Source: Microbacterium sp. MM2322 (GTDB taxonomy: Bacteria; Actinomycetota; Actinomycetes; Actinomycetales; Microbacteriaceae). Taken from it: a stretch of 64,000 nt of DNA. The notes under the pieces were generated by a model. It saw only the letters and a program-made list of their open reading frames with translations. It had not been told where the DNA came from and ran no database searches. A program made the position numbers and the translations under genes. Shown in pieces: positions 27,159-36,544 of this stretch; positions within the stretch are counted from its first letter, which is position 1; each line of letters starts with the position of its first letter. The stretch is from assembly GCF_964186585.1 (NCBI RefSeq), contig NZ_OZ075067.1, forward strand, positions 806,001 to 870,000, in the 5' to 3' direction.

Positions 27159-27962
27159 TCAGGAGAGCGGTGAGATCGTCACGGGCTCGCCGAGTCCGGA
27201 GAGCTGCTGCGTGAGAGTGGCGGTGCGGCCGAGGAACCCGGTGGTGGATTCGGTGGCCACGGGACGGCCTTCTGCGGTGATCCAGAGGGTGTAGGAATCC
27301 ACCGGGATGTCATACCAGGAGTACGCCGCAGCGCTGTCGAGCCGGTACGCCTCCACCGAGCCGTCCGCCGTCTCGACCTTCTCGGGTGTCGGCGAGACCT
27401 TCCAGGTGTCGGCGGCTCCGATCAGATCGCCCATGAAGCCCGGGTCGGAGAACACCCGGTACACCTCCGCCGTCGAGCCGGCGGACTGCTCACCGGGATC
27501 GGCCGCGTCGACGTCCGCGATGACGGGGCCGTCACCTTCGTCGAGCATCATGACGCCGTCGACGAAGCTGATGGATGCCGGTCCCGCTCCCGTCTCGATG
27601 TCGCCACGGAACTCGAAGGTCGGGTCGTAGTGGTAGACGACCGTGCCGGCGAGCTCGTCGCCGGCGATCTTGATCGTCCCGGTGTCGTAGCGCACCAGGA
27701 CCGCTTGGATGCAGGGGCCCAGGTCACCGCCGGCGACCGTCGCCGCCGTGAGGTCGAGGGTCTCGCACTCGACCGGCTTCTCGAAGACCGGCGCCGCGGT
27801 CGTGGGCGAGGGTGTCGGCGTGGCCGCCGCCGACGCGGCCGGGGCGGACGGGGCGCTCGACGCAGACCCGCTCGGCGCGGGGGTCGTTCCGCCCGTGCAG
27901 CCGGTGACGGCGAGGGCGAAGCCCACGGCAACGGCAGACAGGGGGATGACGGATGTGCGCAC
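27159..27962 (-). CDS. Secreted lipoprotein, possibly LppX/LprG-like
   Basis: A 267-residue predicted lipoprotein with lipobox Cys22 (AVTGC) and then about 50 Ala/Ser/Pro/Thr-rich residues as a spacer. The GTG at 27962 has AAGGAG nine bases upstream. The folded part (residues about 75-267) has alternating beta-strands (AGTVVYHYDPTFEFRGDIE, SYTLWITAEGRPVATES) that recall LolA/LppX-type lipid carriers, but I do not recognise it with certainty. No functional neighbour helps. Confidence 0.72.
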   Translation of the reverse strand: MRTSVIPLSAVAVGFALAVTGCTGGTTPAPSGSASSAPSAPAASAAATPTPSPTTAAPVFEKPVECETLDLTAATVAGGDLGPCIQAVLVRYDTGTIKIAGDELAGTVVYHYDPTFEFRGDIETGAGPASISFVDGVMMLDEGDGPVIADVDAADPGEQSAGSTAEVYRVFSDPGFMGDLIGAADTWKVSPTPEKVETADGSVEAYRLDSAAAYSWYDIPVDSYTLWITAEGRPVATESTTGFLGRTATLTQQLSGLGEPVTISPLS

Positions 27963-28107
27963 GGCGGGGCTCCTTGCGTCGGGTGGCGGAGTCGCGCACG
28001 AGCCTACCGGGGCCACCTACCGAATCGGATGCCGCCCGCGCAAGCCCCTGGGGCGCTGAGGCGATGCGACCCGATCATGGGCAGCACATCGCGACGAGAG
28101 GAGAACC

Positions 28108-28554
28108 GTGGCCAGCATCATCGAAACAGTCGATGTCAGCGTGCCGGTGTCGACCGCGTACAACCAGTGGACTCAGTTCGAGTCCTTCCCGCACTTCCTG
28201 AGCTACGTCGAGTCGATCACGCAGATCGACGACACGACGAACCATTGGAAGGTGAAGATCGGAAGCGTGGAGCGCGAGTTCACCGCGCACATCACGGAGC
28301 AGCATCCGGATGAGCGCGTGGCGTGGAAGAGCGTCGACGAGGATCACGCCGGCGTCGTGACCTTCCACCGCCTGAGCGACACCGAGACCCGGGTCACCGT
28401 GCAGCTCGACTGGAAGCCCGAAGGCTTCGTCGAGACCGTCGGCGCCGCGATCGGCATCGACGATCATGCGGTCAAGAAGGACCTGCAGAAGTTCAAGGAG
28501 TTCATCGAATCCCGCGGCGCTGAAACCGGTGCCTGGAGAGGCGACGTGGGGTAA
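28108..28554 (+). CDS. SRPBCC family (START-like) protein
   Basis: A 148-residue SRPBCC/polyketide-cyclase-like protein of the COG5637 type. It starts MASIIETVDVSVPVSTAYNQWTQFESFPHFL, a block shared by this family, and continues ITQIDDTTNHWKVKIGSVEREFTAHITEQ. Members bind hydrophobic ligands in a helix-grip fold, but this branch has no proven role. The start is GTG at 28108 with GAGAGGAGAA a few bases upstream. A hairpin terminator follows. Confidence 0.85.
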   Translation: MASIIETVDVSVPVSTAYNQWTQFESFPHFLSYVESITQIDDTTNHWKVKIGSVEREFTAHITEQHPDERVAWKSVDEDHAGVVTFHRLSDTETRVTVQLDWKPEGFVETVGAAIGIDDHAVKKDLQKFKEFIESRGAETGAWRGDVG

Positions 28555-28581
28555 GCGGACGGCTCGTCCGACCGCGTCAGG

Positions 28582-28609
28582 CGGCCCGGTGGTGTATTCC
28601 ACCGGGCCG
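28582..28609 (+). terminator. Hairpin terminator after SRPBCC gene
   Basis: CGGCCCGGTGG and CCACCGGGCCG form a perfect 11-bp stem around a six-base loop TGTATT. No long T run follows. Confidence 0.7.
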
Positions 28610-28627
28610 TCGTGGCACGGTGGGGGG

Positions 28628-29404
28628 ATGAGTACCTTCTCCCTCGAAGACCGCGCTCGCCGCCTTCGCGAGCTCCACGCCGCCCCCGAGATCCTCCGTG
28701 TCGTCAACGTCTGGGACGTCGTCTCGGCGAAGGCCGTCCTCGCCGTGCCCGAGACCCGCGCGCTCGCGACCGCGGGGCACTCCATCGCGGCATCCTTCGG
28801 ATACGACGACGGGACCATCCCGCTCGAGACGACACTCGACATGGTCGGACGCATCGTCGCCGCCGCGGGGGACGTCCCGGTGTCCGCGGACCTCGACGAT
28901 GGGTACGCCGACACCGGCGACACCATCCGGCGGGCGATCGCGGTCGGGATCGTCGGCGCGAACATGGAGGACCGGCTGCGACCGTTCGACGAGTCCGTCG
29001 CGCGCGTCGCCGCCGCTGTGGCCGCCGCTGAGGCGGAAGGCGTGCCGTTCGCTCTCAACGCCCGCACCGACGCCATCGCCCGCGGCGGCGACCGTCCCCT
29101 CGACGAGTCGATCGCCGACGCGATCGCGCGCGGCCGCGCCTTCCTCGATGCCGGCGCCGACGTGGTCTTCGTGCCGGGCGTGCTCGACGCGGAGACCACC
29201 GCGCGACTGGTCGAAGGGATCGGCCGCGTCAGCGTCATCGGGCTCCCGGGTGCCCTGCGCGCCGCGGAGTACGAGAAGCTCGGCGTCGCGCGCATCTCCT
29301 ACGGCCCGCTCACGCAGCGCGTCGCCCTGACCGCGTATCAGGATCTGGCAGCCGACCTGTACCGCGACGGCGTCATCCCCGAGAGCACGCGCGCCCTTAA
29401 CTGA
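28628..29404 (+). CDS. Isocitrate lyase/PEP mutase family protein
   Basis: A 258-residue TIM-barrel protein of the PEP mutase/isocitrate lyase superfamily. VVNVWDVVSAKAV, TAGHSIAASFGYDDG, the metal-binding VSADLDDGYAD, and GVPFALNARTDAIARGG follow the family order. Many proteins of this branch have unknown C-C or P-C lyase substrates, so no reaction is claimed. The ATG at 28628 has G-rich sequence upstream and CACGGT six bases before it, a possible -10 for a leaderless mRNA. Confidence 0.88.
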   Translation: MSTFSLEDRARRLRELHAAPEILRVVNVWDVVSAKAVLAVPETRALATAGHSIAASFGYDDGTIPLETTLDMVGRIVAAAGDVPVSADLDDGYADTGDTIRRAIAVGIVGANMEDRLRPFDESVARVAAAVAAAEAEGVPFALNARTDAIARGGDRPLDESIADAIARGRAFLDAGADVVFVPGVLDAETTARLVEGIGRVSVIGLPGALRAAEYEKLGVARISYGPLTQRVALTAYQDLAADLYRDGVIPESTRALN

Positions 29405-29464
29405 CCACGCGCTGACGGATGCCGCCGGTCGCCGCCGCGCGCGGGGCGGACGGAGCCTGCGTGG

Positions 29465-29470
29465 TAGGCT
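29465..29470 (+). promoter_or_regulatory. -10 box of tRNA-Ser gene
   Basis: TAGGCT ends eight bases before the first base of the tRNA. Confidence 0.6.
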
Positions 29471-29478
29471 CTCCCGTT

Positions 29479-29570
29479 GGAAGCGTGTCCGAGCGGCCGA
29501 AGGAGCATGGCTGGAATCCATGTAGGCGGGGTAACTCGTCTCGCAGGTTCAAATCCTGTCGCTTCCGCCA
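29479..29570 (+). tRNA. tRNA-Ser (anticodon GGA)
   Basis: A class II tRNA of 92 bases including an encoded CCA. The acceptor stem GGAAGCG pairs with CGCTTCC before G-CCA, the anticodon loop CTGGAAT reads GGA, a long variable arm follows, and the T loop GGTTCAAATCC is standard. A terminator hairpin begins three bases after the CCA. Confidence 0.96.
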
Positions 29571-29572
29571 GA

Positions 29573-29606
29573 ACGAAGCCCCGCACCTCGAGGTGCGGGG
29601 CTTCGT
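29573..29606 (+). terminator. Hairpin terminator after tRNA-Ser
   Basis: A fully palindromic 34-base element: ACGAAGCCCCGCACCT and its complement around CG. It lies directly after the tRNA and before the convergent transglutaminase gene, so it could work in both directions. Confidence 0.85.
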
Positions 29607-29632
29607 CGTTCCCCCCTCGAGGGCGCGAACCC

Positions 29633-31876
29633 TCAGCGCGAGAGAGGCATCGCCTCGGCGAACGTCGAACCCGGGCGGATGATCAGCGACCGGGGGATCA
29701 GGCGCCCGACGAGGCGTCGGGGTGCTGAGGCGGCGGCGAAGAGAGCCGCGCGGATGGCCGCGGCATCCGCCGCGAGTTCTGCTCCGTCTGCGTCGCCGAA
29801 CGAACCCGGCAACGCATAGCTGGAGCGTTCGACAGCGCTGACGAGTCGCTCCACCGCGTCGGGCGGGGCACCGTGAGCGTCCCGGAGGCGCTCCCCGAAG
29901 GCGCGCGGCGACTCCGAGGCCGGGACGGGGATGCCGAGGTCGATGGCGGCGTTCTGCACGAGGCGCCAGGCTGCCGCCGCGCTGCCCCGTCGCGCCAGGG
30001 ACATCCGCCGTCGCGAGAACACGAGCCCCACGAGGGCCGGGAGAGCGAGCACGAGGAGGACGGCAGCCACGATCCCGACGAGCGGCAGAGCGCTCACGAT
30101 GGAGAAGGTCGTGGTCGTTGCGCCGCCGGCGGTCGGGTCATCCTCGGGGCGCGGCGCCGCCGACGCCGTCGACGTCGGCTGCGGGGTCGCCGTCGGGGTC
30201 GGCTCGGGCTCGGGCTCGTTCGATCCGTTGCTCTCGGACGCGAAACGCTGCGCGGTGCCGAGGCTCTTGGTCGGTTCGAAAGCCACCCAGCCGATGCCGT
30301 CGAAGAAGACTTCCGGCCACGCGTGCAGTTGCGCCGTCGTCGCCTGGTAGACGCGCTCGTCATCGACGACGTCGCCCGTGGGAAGCCCGGGCAGGAAACC
30401 CACGACGACGCGGGACGGCATGTCGAGCGTCCGCGCCATGATCGCGAAAGCCGAGGCGAAATGCACGCAGTATCCCGACCGCACCTCGAGGAACCGGGAG
30501 ACGGCTTCGACCCCCGACCCGTCGAAACCCTCTTCCACCGGCGCGTCGAGCGAGTAGTCGAAGTCGGGCCCGCGGAACCAGGACTGGAGCGCCAACAGCC
30601 GGTCGTAATCGTTCGACGCGTCGGCCGTCACCTCGGCTGCGAGGGCGGCGATCGCCGGCGGTGCGTCCGCCGGCAGCTCGCGGGCCTCGTCCGGGCCGCC
30701 GCGCGCCTCGGCTGCCCGCGCCTGTTCCAGGGTGGGACGCGGGGTGCGGCTGACGACCTCGAACTTCTGGCCCCGCGCCGCGGACGACGGGGAGACGACG
30801 GTGCCGTTCGCCGCGGAGATCCGCCAGGCTCCCGTCACGCCGTCGAACGTGACGGCGTCGGCGGGAACGGGAAGTTGCGCCGACGACAGGTCGAGGACCT
30901 CGACGGTACGCGTGTCCTCGACGATCTCGATGCCGGCGGCGGCGTCGTCTTCGGGCGCCCACTCCTCGAGCGGCACGGACCTGTTGCGGTCGGGCTGCCA
31001 GGAATCGCCGTTGAGCTCGGTCAGGGTCGCGACCCGCAGGTAGGCGGGAGCAGCGGCGGCGCTCCACTGCCGGACCACCGGCACCTCGGCGGGGCGTCGG
31101 AGGTCGTCACCGAGGTTGAGGGACGCGTCGATCGCCGTGCCGCCGCCGAACCCCCCGCTCGGTGCGGCCGGGGTCGGCAGCGCGGGCGCGGCGATGACGG
31201 CGACGACGATGGCGGATGCCGCGATCACGGCCGCGACCGCGCCGACCCCGCCCCGCGGCGCGTTCGCGGAGCGGGCACGATGACGCGCCCGGGTCTCCGT
31301 GCGCAGGAGCCAGAGGACCGACAGCGCGAGCAGGGTGAACGCCCAGAGGTCCATCTCCTGCGGCACGGCCAGGGTCGGGATCAGCCAGACGGCGATCAAG
31401 GCGACTCCGGCGAGGAGCGGCATCCGCGCGGTCAGGACCACGTGGTCGAGGGCGATGACCAGCAGCCCCACGGCGCCGACGATGAGGAAGGTGAGCGAAG
31501 CGGACGCCTCGAGCGGGGCGACGCCCACCGCGATGTCGGAGCTGGCGATCTCGATGAGCCGCGGTACTCGGGCGAACGCCTCTCCCGAGGGGATGATCAG
31601 GAACCATGCGACGTCGGAGAAGAAGACCGCCGTCATCGCGGCCGTCCAGAGGGCCACCAGGGCGGGGGTGACGACGATCGCGCTCAGCCCGATACGCCGA
31701 AGGAGGTAACTTGCGCCGAGCAGGATGCCCGCGAGCACGAACGCGAGCGCAGCCCACGCGCCGCCCGCGATCACCGTGAACAGGGGGATGAGTGCGGCGA
31801 CGACGCCGAGGAGGAGGGCGATGGTCGAGGGGCCGTCGTGACGGGGACGCACCGCTTCTGCGCGGTCAGCGGGCAT
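29633..31876 (-). CDS. DUF3488/TgpA-type membrane transglutaminase-like protein
   Basis: A 747-residue membrane protein. Seven or so helices occupy about residues 15-230, an extracytoplasmic region carries a transglutaminase-like domain with Cys470 (SGYCVHFASAF) and His518 (LHAWPEVFF), and another helix at about residues 600-620 precedes a cytoplasmic tail. The third catalytic position falls at Glu534 in VAFEPT, where Asp is common. A Thr/Pro/Ala-rich stretch precedes the last helix. Start ATG 31876 overlaps the DUF58 gene by 11 bases; ATG 31891 is an alternative. The moxR-DUF58-tgpA trio is conserved, but its substrate is unproven. Confidence 0.88.
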   Translation of the reverse strand: MPADRAEAVRPRHDGPSTIALLLGVVAALIPLFTVIAGGAWAALAFVLAGILLGASYLLRRIGLSAIVVTPALVALWTAAMTAVFFSDVAWFLIIPSGEAFARVPRLIEIASSDIAVGVAPLEASASLTFLIVGAVGLLVIALDHVVLTARMPLLAGVALIAVWLIPTLAVPQEMDLWAFTLLALSVLWLLRTETRARHRARSANAPRGGVGAVAAVIAASAIVVAVIAAPALPTPAAPSGGFGGGTAIDASLNLGDDLRRPAEVPVVRQWSAAAAPAYLRVATLTELNGDSWQPDRNRSVPLEEWAPEDDAAAGIEIVEDTRTVEVLDLSSAQLPVPADAVTFDGVTGAWRISAANGTVVSPSSAARGQKFEVVSRTPRPTLEQARAAEARGGPDEARELPADAPPAIAALAAEVTADASNDYDRLLALQSWFRGPDFDYSLDAPVEEGFDGSGVEAVSRFLEVRSGYCVHFASAFAIMARTLDMPSRVVVGFLPGLPTGDVVDDERVYQATTAQLHAWPEVFFDGIGWVAFEPTKSLGTAQRFASESNGSNEPEPEPTPTATPQPTSTASAAPRPEDDPTAGGATTTTFSIVSALPLVGIVAAVLLVLALPALVGLVFSRRRMSLARRGSAAAAWRLVQNAAIDLGIPVPASESPRAFGERLRDAHGAPPDAVERLVSAVERSSYALPGSFGDADGAELAADAAAIRAALFAAASAPRRLVGRLIPRSLIIRPGSTFAEAMPLSR

Positions 31877-33113
31877 GACCGCGAACCCCATCGCCGCCGC
31901 CGGCTCCCGACCAGAGGTCCCTGAGTTCGTCCTCGGGCTCGAGCCGGTGCACGCGCCAGCCGGACTCGCGCGCCACCCGCAGCGCATCACCGGCCCCGGC
32001 GAGGGCGAACAGGACCGGCATGCTGCTGTGGCCGACGATGGGGGCGAGGGACGCGGCATCCACCGGGTACACCTCGCCGGTCACCACCACGACCGGTCCG
32101 AGAGTCGAGCCGGCGAACAGGGGCGCGAGCTCGGTGAGCGCGCCGTCCCGGCGGGCGGTCAGCGTTGCGAAGCCCGTCGCCATCGCCTCGACCGCAGCGA
32201 CGTCACCACCCTCGATGCTCTCGACGAGCTCGCTCCCGTCGACGTCGATCACAGCGACGCTGTAGCCCTCGCCCACGAATCGCGCCACCGCCGACACCAC
32301 TGTCGAGACGGCGGCTTCGAAGTCCGGGTCCTCGCCGGGGGAGCGGAGGGCGTCGCCGGACCATCGTGCGACGCTCCGGTCGAAGACGACCACGGCCTCG
32401 GGGTTCGACTCGCGCTCCTCCTGCCGCACCATGAGCTCCCCGCGGTGGGCACTGGCGCGCCAATGGATGCGGCGCATCGAGTCGCCGGGGGCGTACACGC
32501 GGGGGATGAGGTTGTCGGCACCCTGGCCGAGCTTGTCGGTGGTGGACTGCATCGTGCCGCCGGCGGCTCCGGGAAGATCGTCGAGGCCCTCCAGTGACAT
32601 GAGCGCGGGAGCGATGGTCAACGGCACCGTGTCACCGAGCTGCTGCAAGCGGCGGGTCAGCCCGAACGGGTCGGTGGTCTCGACGACGAGCGGGCCGATG
32701 GGACGAACGCCCCGACGCCGGGCCTGCACGCGGTACGCGAGGTCGACCCGGTGGCTTCCCGCGACGAGCCCCGAGCGCAGCGCCGGGTACACCCCGCTCG
32801 GTTCCCCCTCGACGCCGCGTGGCAGGCGGTCCTGCCAGGTCCCGAGCACCGTCGGCAGGACGGAACGCGAATCCACCCGGACGCGGACGTCGACGTCGCC
32901 GCCCACAGCCGCGACAGCTGGCGCGAACGACCGCTGGATGCCGTCGGCCCGGTGTCCGAGCCAGAGCGAAGCGAACGACAGCGCCACCGCCGCGAGCAGC
33001 AGCACACCGACGAACACGAGCGCCGGGATGGAGAACGTCGGCGCGAGCACGAGCGAAGCGAGTCCGAGCAGGACCGCCCCCGTGCCGCGAGGAGTGAGGG
33101 GCCACCGCGTCAT
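31866..33113 (-). CDS. DUF58 domain membrane protein
   Basis: A 415-residue protein with two N-terminal helices (about residues 10-55) and a DUF58 domain related to the von Willebrand A fold. The core block is PRVYAPGDSMRRIHWRASAHRGELMVRQEE, near residue 215, and is diagnostic. DUF58 proteins are partners of MoxR ATPases in metal-centre or complex assembly, but the client here is unknown. The ATG at 33113 follows the moxR stop by 11 bases. Confidence 0.92.
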   Translation of the reverse strand: MTRWPLTPRGTGAVLLGLASLVLAPTFSIPALVFVGVLLLAAVALSFASLWLGHRADGIQRSFAPAVAAVGGDVDVRVRVDSRSVLPTVLGTWQDRLPRGVEGEPSGVYPALRSGLVAGSHRVDLAYRVQARRRGVRPIGPLVVETTDPFGLTRRLQQLGDTVPLTIAPALMSLEGLDDLPGAAGGTMQSTTDKLGQGADNLIPRVYAPGDSMRRIHWRASAHRGELMVRQEERESNPEAVVVFDRSVARWSGDALRSPGEDPDFEAAVSTVVSAVARFVGEGYSVAVIDVDGSELVESIEGGDVAAVEAMATGFATLTARRDGALTELAPLFAGSTLGPVVVVTGEVYPVDAASLAPIVGHSSMPVLFALAGAGDALRVARESGWRVHRLEPEDELRDLWSGAGGGDGVRGHAR

Positions 33114-33124
33114 GACAGAACCGC

Positions 33125-34156
33125 TCAGCGCGCAGCGACCGGAACGCGCACCGAGCTGACGACCTGCTCGAGTGCCGCCGCGACGAGGTCGACGCCGCCG
33201 CGCCCGCGCGCCACCGCGCCGCCGCGGGCGGCGATCAGCCGGTGGGCGAAGACGGGTTCGATCAGGCTCACGAGATCGTCGGGGATGACGTACTCGCGAC
33301 CTTCGAGGGCGGCCCACACCTTCGCCGCACGGACGAGCTGGAGCGTCGCGCGCGGGCTCGCCCCCAGCCGCAGGTCTGCGTGCTCGCGGGTCGCTCGAGA
33401 CAGGGCGACCGCGTACTCCTCGACCGCGGGGGAGACGTGCACAGTCCGGGCCCACGTGATGAGAGCGGCGACGCGCTCGGCGGTGATGACCGGGCGGATC
33501 GCGTCGAGCGGGTTCGCGCTGTCGCGCTGACGGAGCATGAGCGCCTCGTTCGCGGCATCCGGGTAGCCCATCGAGATCCGCATCATGAAGCGGTCCCGCT
33601 GCGCTTCGGGGAGGGCGTACGTCCCCTCCATCTCGAGCGGGTTCTGGGTCGCGACGACGAGGAAGGGGTCGGGAAGGCCGCGGCTCGTGCCGTCGACGGT
33701 GACCTGCCGTTCCTCCATCGCTTCGAGGAGCGCGGACTGCGTCTTGGGCGACGAGCGATTGATCTCGTCGGCGATGACGATGTGCGCGAAGATCGCGCCC
33801 GGCTTGAAGTCGAACCGGCCCTCGGACTGGTCGTAGACGCTCACACCGGTCACGTCGCTCGGCAGGAGGTCAGGGGTGAACTGGATGCGTCGCACCGTCG
33901 CCTGGATCGAGGATCCCAGTGCGCGGGCGAGCATCGTCTTGCCGACGCCGGGGACGTCCTCGATGAGAAGGTGCCCCTCCGCGAGGAGGCAGACGAGCGC
34001 GGCGCGGACGGCGTGCGGCTTGCCGTCGATGACCTTCGACACCGACGCGACGAGGGCCTCCGTCGTCTCGGCGAACACCCCCGCATCCACCCGATTCGTC
34101 GCCTGGGTCGCGGTGTCGCCACCCGGCGCCGTCATGGTCGTCTGGTCGTCGGTCAT
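33125..34156 (-). CDS. MoxR family AAA ATPase
   Basis: A 343-residue AAA+ ATPase. Walker A is EDVPGVGKTMLA near residue 67, Walker B is IVIADEINRSSPKTQSALLEAMEERQVTVDG, sensor 1 is VVATQNPLEMEGTYALPEAQRDRF, and the C-terminal helical lid follows. MoxR proteins act as chaperone-like ATPases with DUF58/VWA partners. The ATG has a GAGGGGGA site upstream. First gene of the three-gene operon. Confidence 0.94.
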   Translation of the reverse strand: MTDDQTTMTAPGGDTATQATNRVDAGVFAETTEALVASVSKVIDGKPHAVRAALVCLLAEGHLLIEDVPGVGKTMLARALGSSIQATVRRIQFTPDLLPSDVTGVSVYDQSEGRFDFKPGAIFAHIVIADEINRSSPKTQSALLEAMEERQVTVDGTSRGLPDPFLVVATQNPLEMEGTYALPEAQRDRFMMRISMGYPDAANEALMLRQRDSANPLDAIRPVITAERVAALITWARTVHVSPAVEEYAVALSRATREHADLRLGASPRATLQLVRAAKVWAALEGREYVIPDDLVSLIEPVFAHRLIAARGGAVARGRGGVDLVAAALEQVVSSVRVPVAAR

Positions 34157-34238
34157 CCGTCCCCCTCACGCGGTCGGCGCAGCAGCGCGCCCGGACCGAT
34201 GCTAACCCGGCTGTCGCGGGCGGGCGCCCGACGTCGGG

Positions 34239-34244
34239 TAGACT
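34239..34244 (+). promoter_or_regulatory. -10 box of SRP RNA gene
   Basis: TAGACT, six bases, then the predicted RNA 5' end near 34251. Confidence 0.6.
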
Positions 34245-34250
34245 TGCAGC

Positions 34251-34338
34251 AGCTCTCCGCGAGACGGCACCCAGGCCAACTCCCCCAGGACGGAAACGTA
34301 GCAAGGGTAACCGGGCTCTGCCGGGTTCGCGGAGAGTC
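34251..34338 (+). ncRNA. ffs: Small signal recognition particle RNA (4.5S-type)
   Basis: A hairpin RNA of about 88 bases. CTCTCCGCGA at 34253-34262 pairs perfectly with TCGCGGAGAG at 34327-34336, and the apical SRP54-binding loop CAGGACGGAAACGTAGCAAG is conserved in actinobacterial 4.5S RNA. It binds Ffh to target membrane proteins. A T-rich run (34337-34346) after the stem ends the transcript. Exact ends are approximate. Confidence 0.9.
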
Positions 34339-34346
34339 TTTCTTTT
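34327..34346 (+). terminator. Terminator of SRP RNA
   Basis: The closing stem of the RNA is followed directly by TCTTTCTTTT, an unusually T-rich run for this sequence, fitting intrinsic termination. Confidence 0.65.
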
Positions 34347-34393
34347 CGCCTGACGGCGTCCCCCGCTCCCAGCCGTGTCATCGGCCGCGAGCC

Positions 34394-34399
34394 TAGGCT
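34394..34399 (+). promoter_or_regulatory. -10 box, leaderless start of pta
   Basis: TAGGCT, six bases, GTG at 34406. Confidence 0.6.
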
Positions 34400-34405
34400 G
34401 GGATC

Positions 34406-36544
34406 GTGGCTCAGAGCATCTACATCACGTCGGCAGAAGGTCATTCCGGCAAGTCGACCATCGCGCTCGGTGTCCTCGACACCCTCAGTCGTCGATCCCC
34501 GCGCGTCGGCGTGTTCCGCGCGATCGCGCGCTCGACCGAGGAGCGCGACTACGTTCTCGAGATGCTGCTCGACCACGACGGCGTCGACCTCGGCTACGAC
34601 GAGTGCATCGGCGCCACCTACGACGAGGTGCGCGCCGACCCCGAAGCCGCCCTCGGCCGGATCGTGGAGCGCTACAAGTCCGTCGAGGCGCAGTGCGACG
34701 CCGTCGTCATCATCGGCAGCGACTACACGGACGTCGGCAGCCCCGCCGAGCTCGGCTACAACGCCCGCATCGCGGCGAACCTCGGCGCGCCCGTCCTCGT
34801 CGTGCTGTCGGGTCAGCCCGCCGACGGGGAGCGCTCGCCGGATGCCGGGGGTCTCTCGCCCGAGCAGGTGGGAAACCTCGCCACCCTCGCGCTGTCCGAA
34901 CTCAAGCACGAACGCGCCGGCATCTTCGCGGTGGTCGTGAACCGCGCCGACCCGGAGCGCCTCGACGACATCGTCGCGGCTGTCCGGGCCGTCCCGGCGG
35001 CGGCCGGCGACATCGGCGTCTGGGCGATCCCCGAGGATGCCTACCTCGTCGCCCCCTCGGTGGGAGACGTCGCGCGCTCGCTCGGGGCGACGCTCGTGAA
35101 GGGTGACAAAGCTCTCCTCGACCGCGAGGTGCTCCACGTGGTCGTGGCGGGCATGTCGCTGAACAACGTCCTCCCGCGCCTCGAAGAAGCAGCCATCCTC
35201 GCCGTCGCGGCGGACCGCACCGAGGTGCTGCTGGCAGCCCTCCTCGCCAACGCATCGGGGACTTTCCCGTCGCTCTCGGGCATCGTGCTCTACGGTCCGT
35301 TCGAGCTCCCGGAGCACGTCGAGCGCCTCATCGACGGCCTCGACTCGAACCTCCCGATCCTCGCGACCGACCAGGGCACGTATGAGACGGTCCGCGGCAT
35401 CATGAGCGCCCGGGGACGTCTCGCCGCCGACTCGCAGCGCCGCTACGACACCGCCCTGTCGCTGTTCGAGCAGCACGTCGACACCGAGGATCTGCTCCGA
35501 CGCATCGGCCTCGCGAGCTCGAGCGTCGTCACGCCCCTCATGTTCCAGTACGGGCTCATCGAACGCGCCCGCAGCGAGCGTCGCCGGATCGTCCTCCCCG
35601 AAGGCGGCGACGACCGCATCCTCCGAGCTGCCGCGACGGCGCTGGCCCGCGGGATCGCCGACATCACGATCCTCGGGGAGCCCATCGAGGTGCGCGCGCG
35701 TGCCCTCGAGCTCGGCCTCGACATCCAGGCCGCCGAGGTGCTGAGCCCGTTCGATGCCGTCCACGTCGACAAGTTCGCCCGCGAGTACGAGCGGCTCCGC
35801 GCCCACAAGGGGATCACGTTCCGCCAGGCCGCCGACACGGTCACCGACGTCTCGTACTTCGGCACGTTGATGGTGCACCTGGGGCTCGCCGACGGCATGG
35901 TCTCGGGCGCCGCGCACACGACGGCGCACACCATCCGACCCGCGTTCGAGATCATCAAGACCAAGCCCGGCGTCGACGTGGTCTCGAGCGTCTTCCTGAT
36001 GGCGCTCGCCGATCGCGTCCTCGTGTACGGGGACTGCGCCGTGATCCCCGACCCGACCGCGGTGCAGCTGGCCGACATCGCCGTCTCCTCGGCGGCGACG
36101 GCCGACCAGTTCGGGATCTCGCCGCGCGTTGCGATGCTGTCCTACTCGACAGGTGAGTCCGGCTCGGGCGCCGACGTCGAGAAGGTCCGCGAGGCGACGG
36201 CCCTGGTGCGCGAACGCGCGCCGAAGCTGCTCGTCGAGGGACCGATCCAGTACGACGCGGCCACCGACGCTGCGGTCGCGGCGACGAAGATGCCCGGATC
36301 GGATGTCGCGGGCCGGGCGACCGTGTTCGTCTTCCCCGACCTCAACACCGGCAACAACACCTACAAGGCCGTGCAGCGCTCCGCCGGCGCCGTCGCGATG
36401 GGGCCGGTCCTCCAGGGCCTCAACAAGCCCATCAACGATCTGTCTCGCGGCGCGCTCGTCGAAGACATCGTCAACACGATCGCGATCACCGCGATCCAGG
36501 CACAGAACGCGACGGATGCCGTCGCCCCGGAGACTCGCGCATGA
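34406..36544 (+). CDS. pta: Phosphate acetyltransferase
   Basis: A 712-residue long-form Pta, which interconverts acetyl-CoA and acetyl phosphate. Residues 1-210 form a BioD-like P-loop domain (SAEGHSGKST), then a DRTGG domain at about 215-330 (LHVVVAGMSLNNVLPRLEE), and the catalytic PTA_PTB domain at about 385-705 (RRIVLPEGGDDRILRAA, GMVSGAAHTTAHTIRPAFEIIKT, MLSYSTGESGSGADVEKV). GTG 34406 lies six bases after TAGGCT, so the message is likely leaderless. ackA overlaps by four bases. Confidence 0.96.
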   Translation: MAQSIYITSAEGHSGKSTIALGVLDTLSRRSPRVGVFRAIARSTEERDYVLEMLLDHDGVDLGYDECIGATYDEVRADPEAALGRIVERYKSVEAQCDAVVIIGSDYTDVGSPAELGYNARIAANLGAPVLVVLSGQPADGERSPDAGGLSPEQVGNLATLALSELKHERAGIFAVVVNRADPERLDDIVAAVRAVPAAAGDIGVWAIPEDAYLVAPSVGDVARSLGATLVKGDKALLDREVLHVVVAGMSLNNVLPRLEEAAILAVAADRTEVLLAALLANASGTFPSLSGIVLYGPFELPEHVERLIDGLDSNLPILATDQGTYETVRGIMSARGRLAADSQRRYDTALSLFEQHVDTEDLLRRIGLASSSVVTPLMFQYGLIERARSERRRIVLPEGGDDRILRAAATALARGIADITILGEPIEVRARALELGLDIQAAEVLSPFDAVHVDKFAREYERLRAHKGITFRQAADTVTDVSYFGTLMVHLGLADGMVSGAAHTTAHTIRPAFEIIKTKPGVDVVSSVFLMALADRVLVYGDCAVIPDPTAVQLADIAVSSAATADQFGISPRVAMLSYSTGESGSGADVEKVREATALVRERAPKLLVEGPIQYDAATDAAVAATKMPGSDVAGRATVFVFPDLNTGNNTYKAVQRSAGAVAMGPVLQGLNKPINDLSRGALVEDIVNTIAITAIQAQNATDAVAPETRA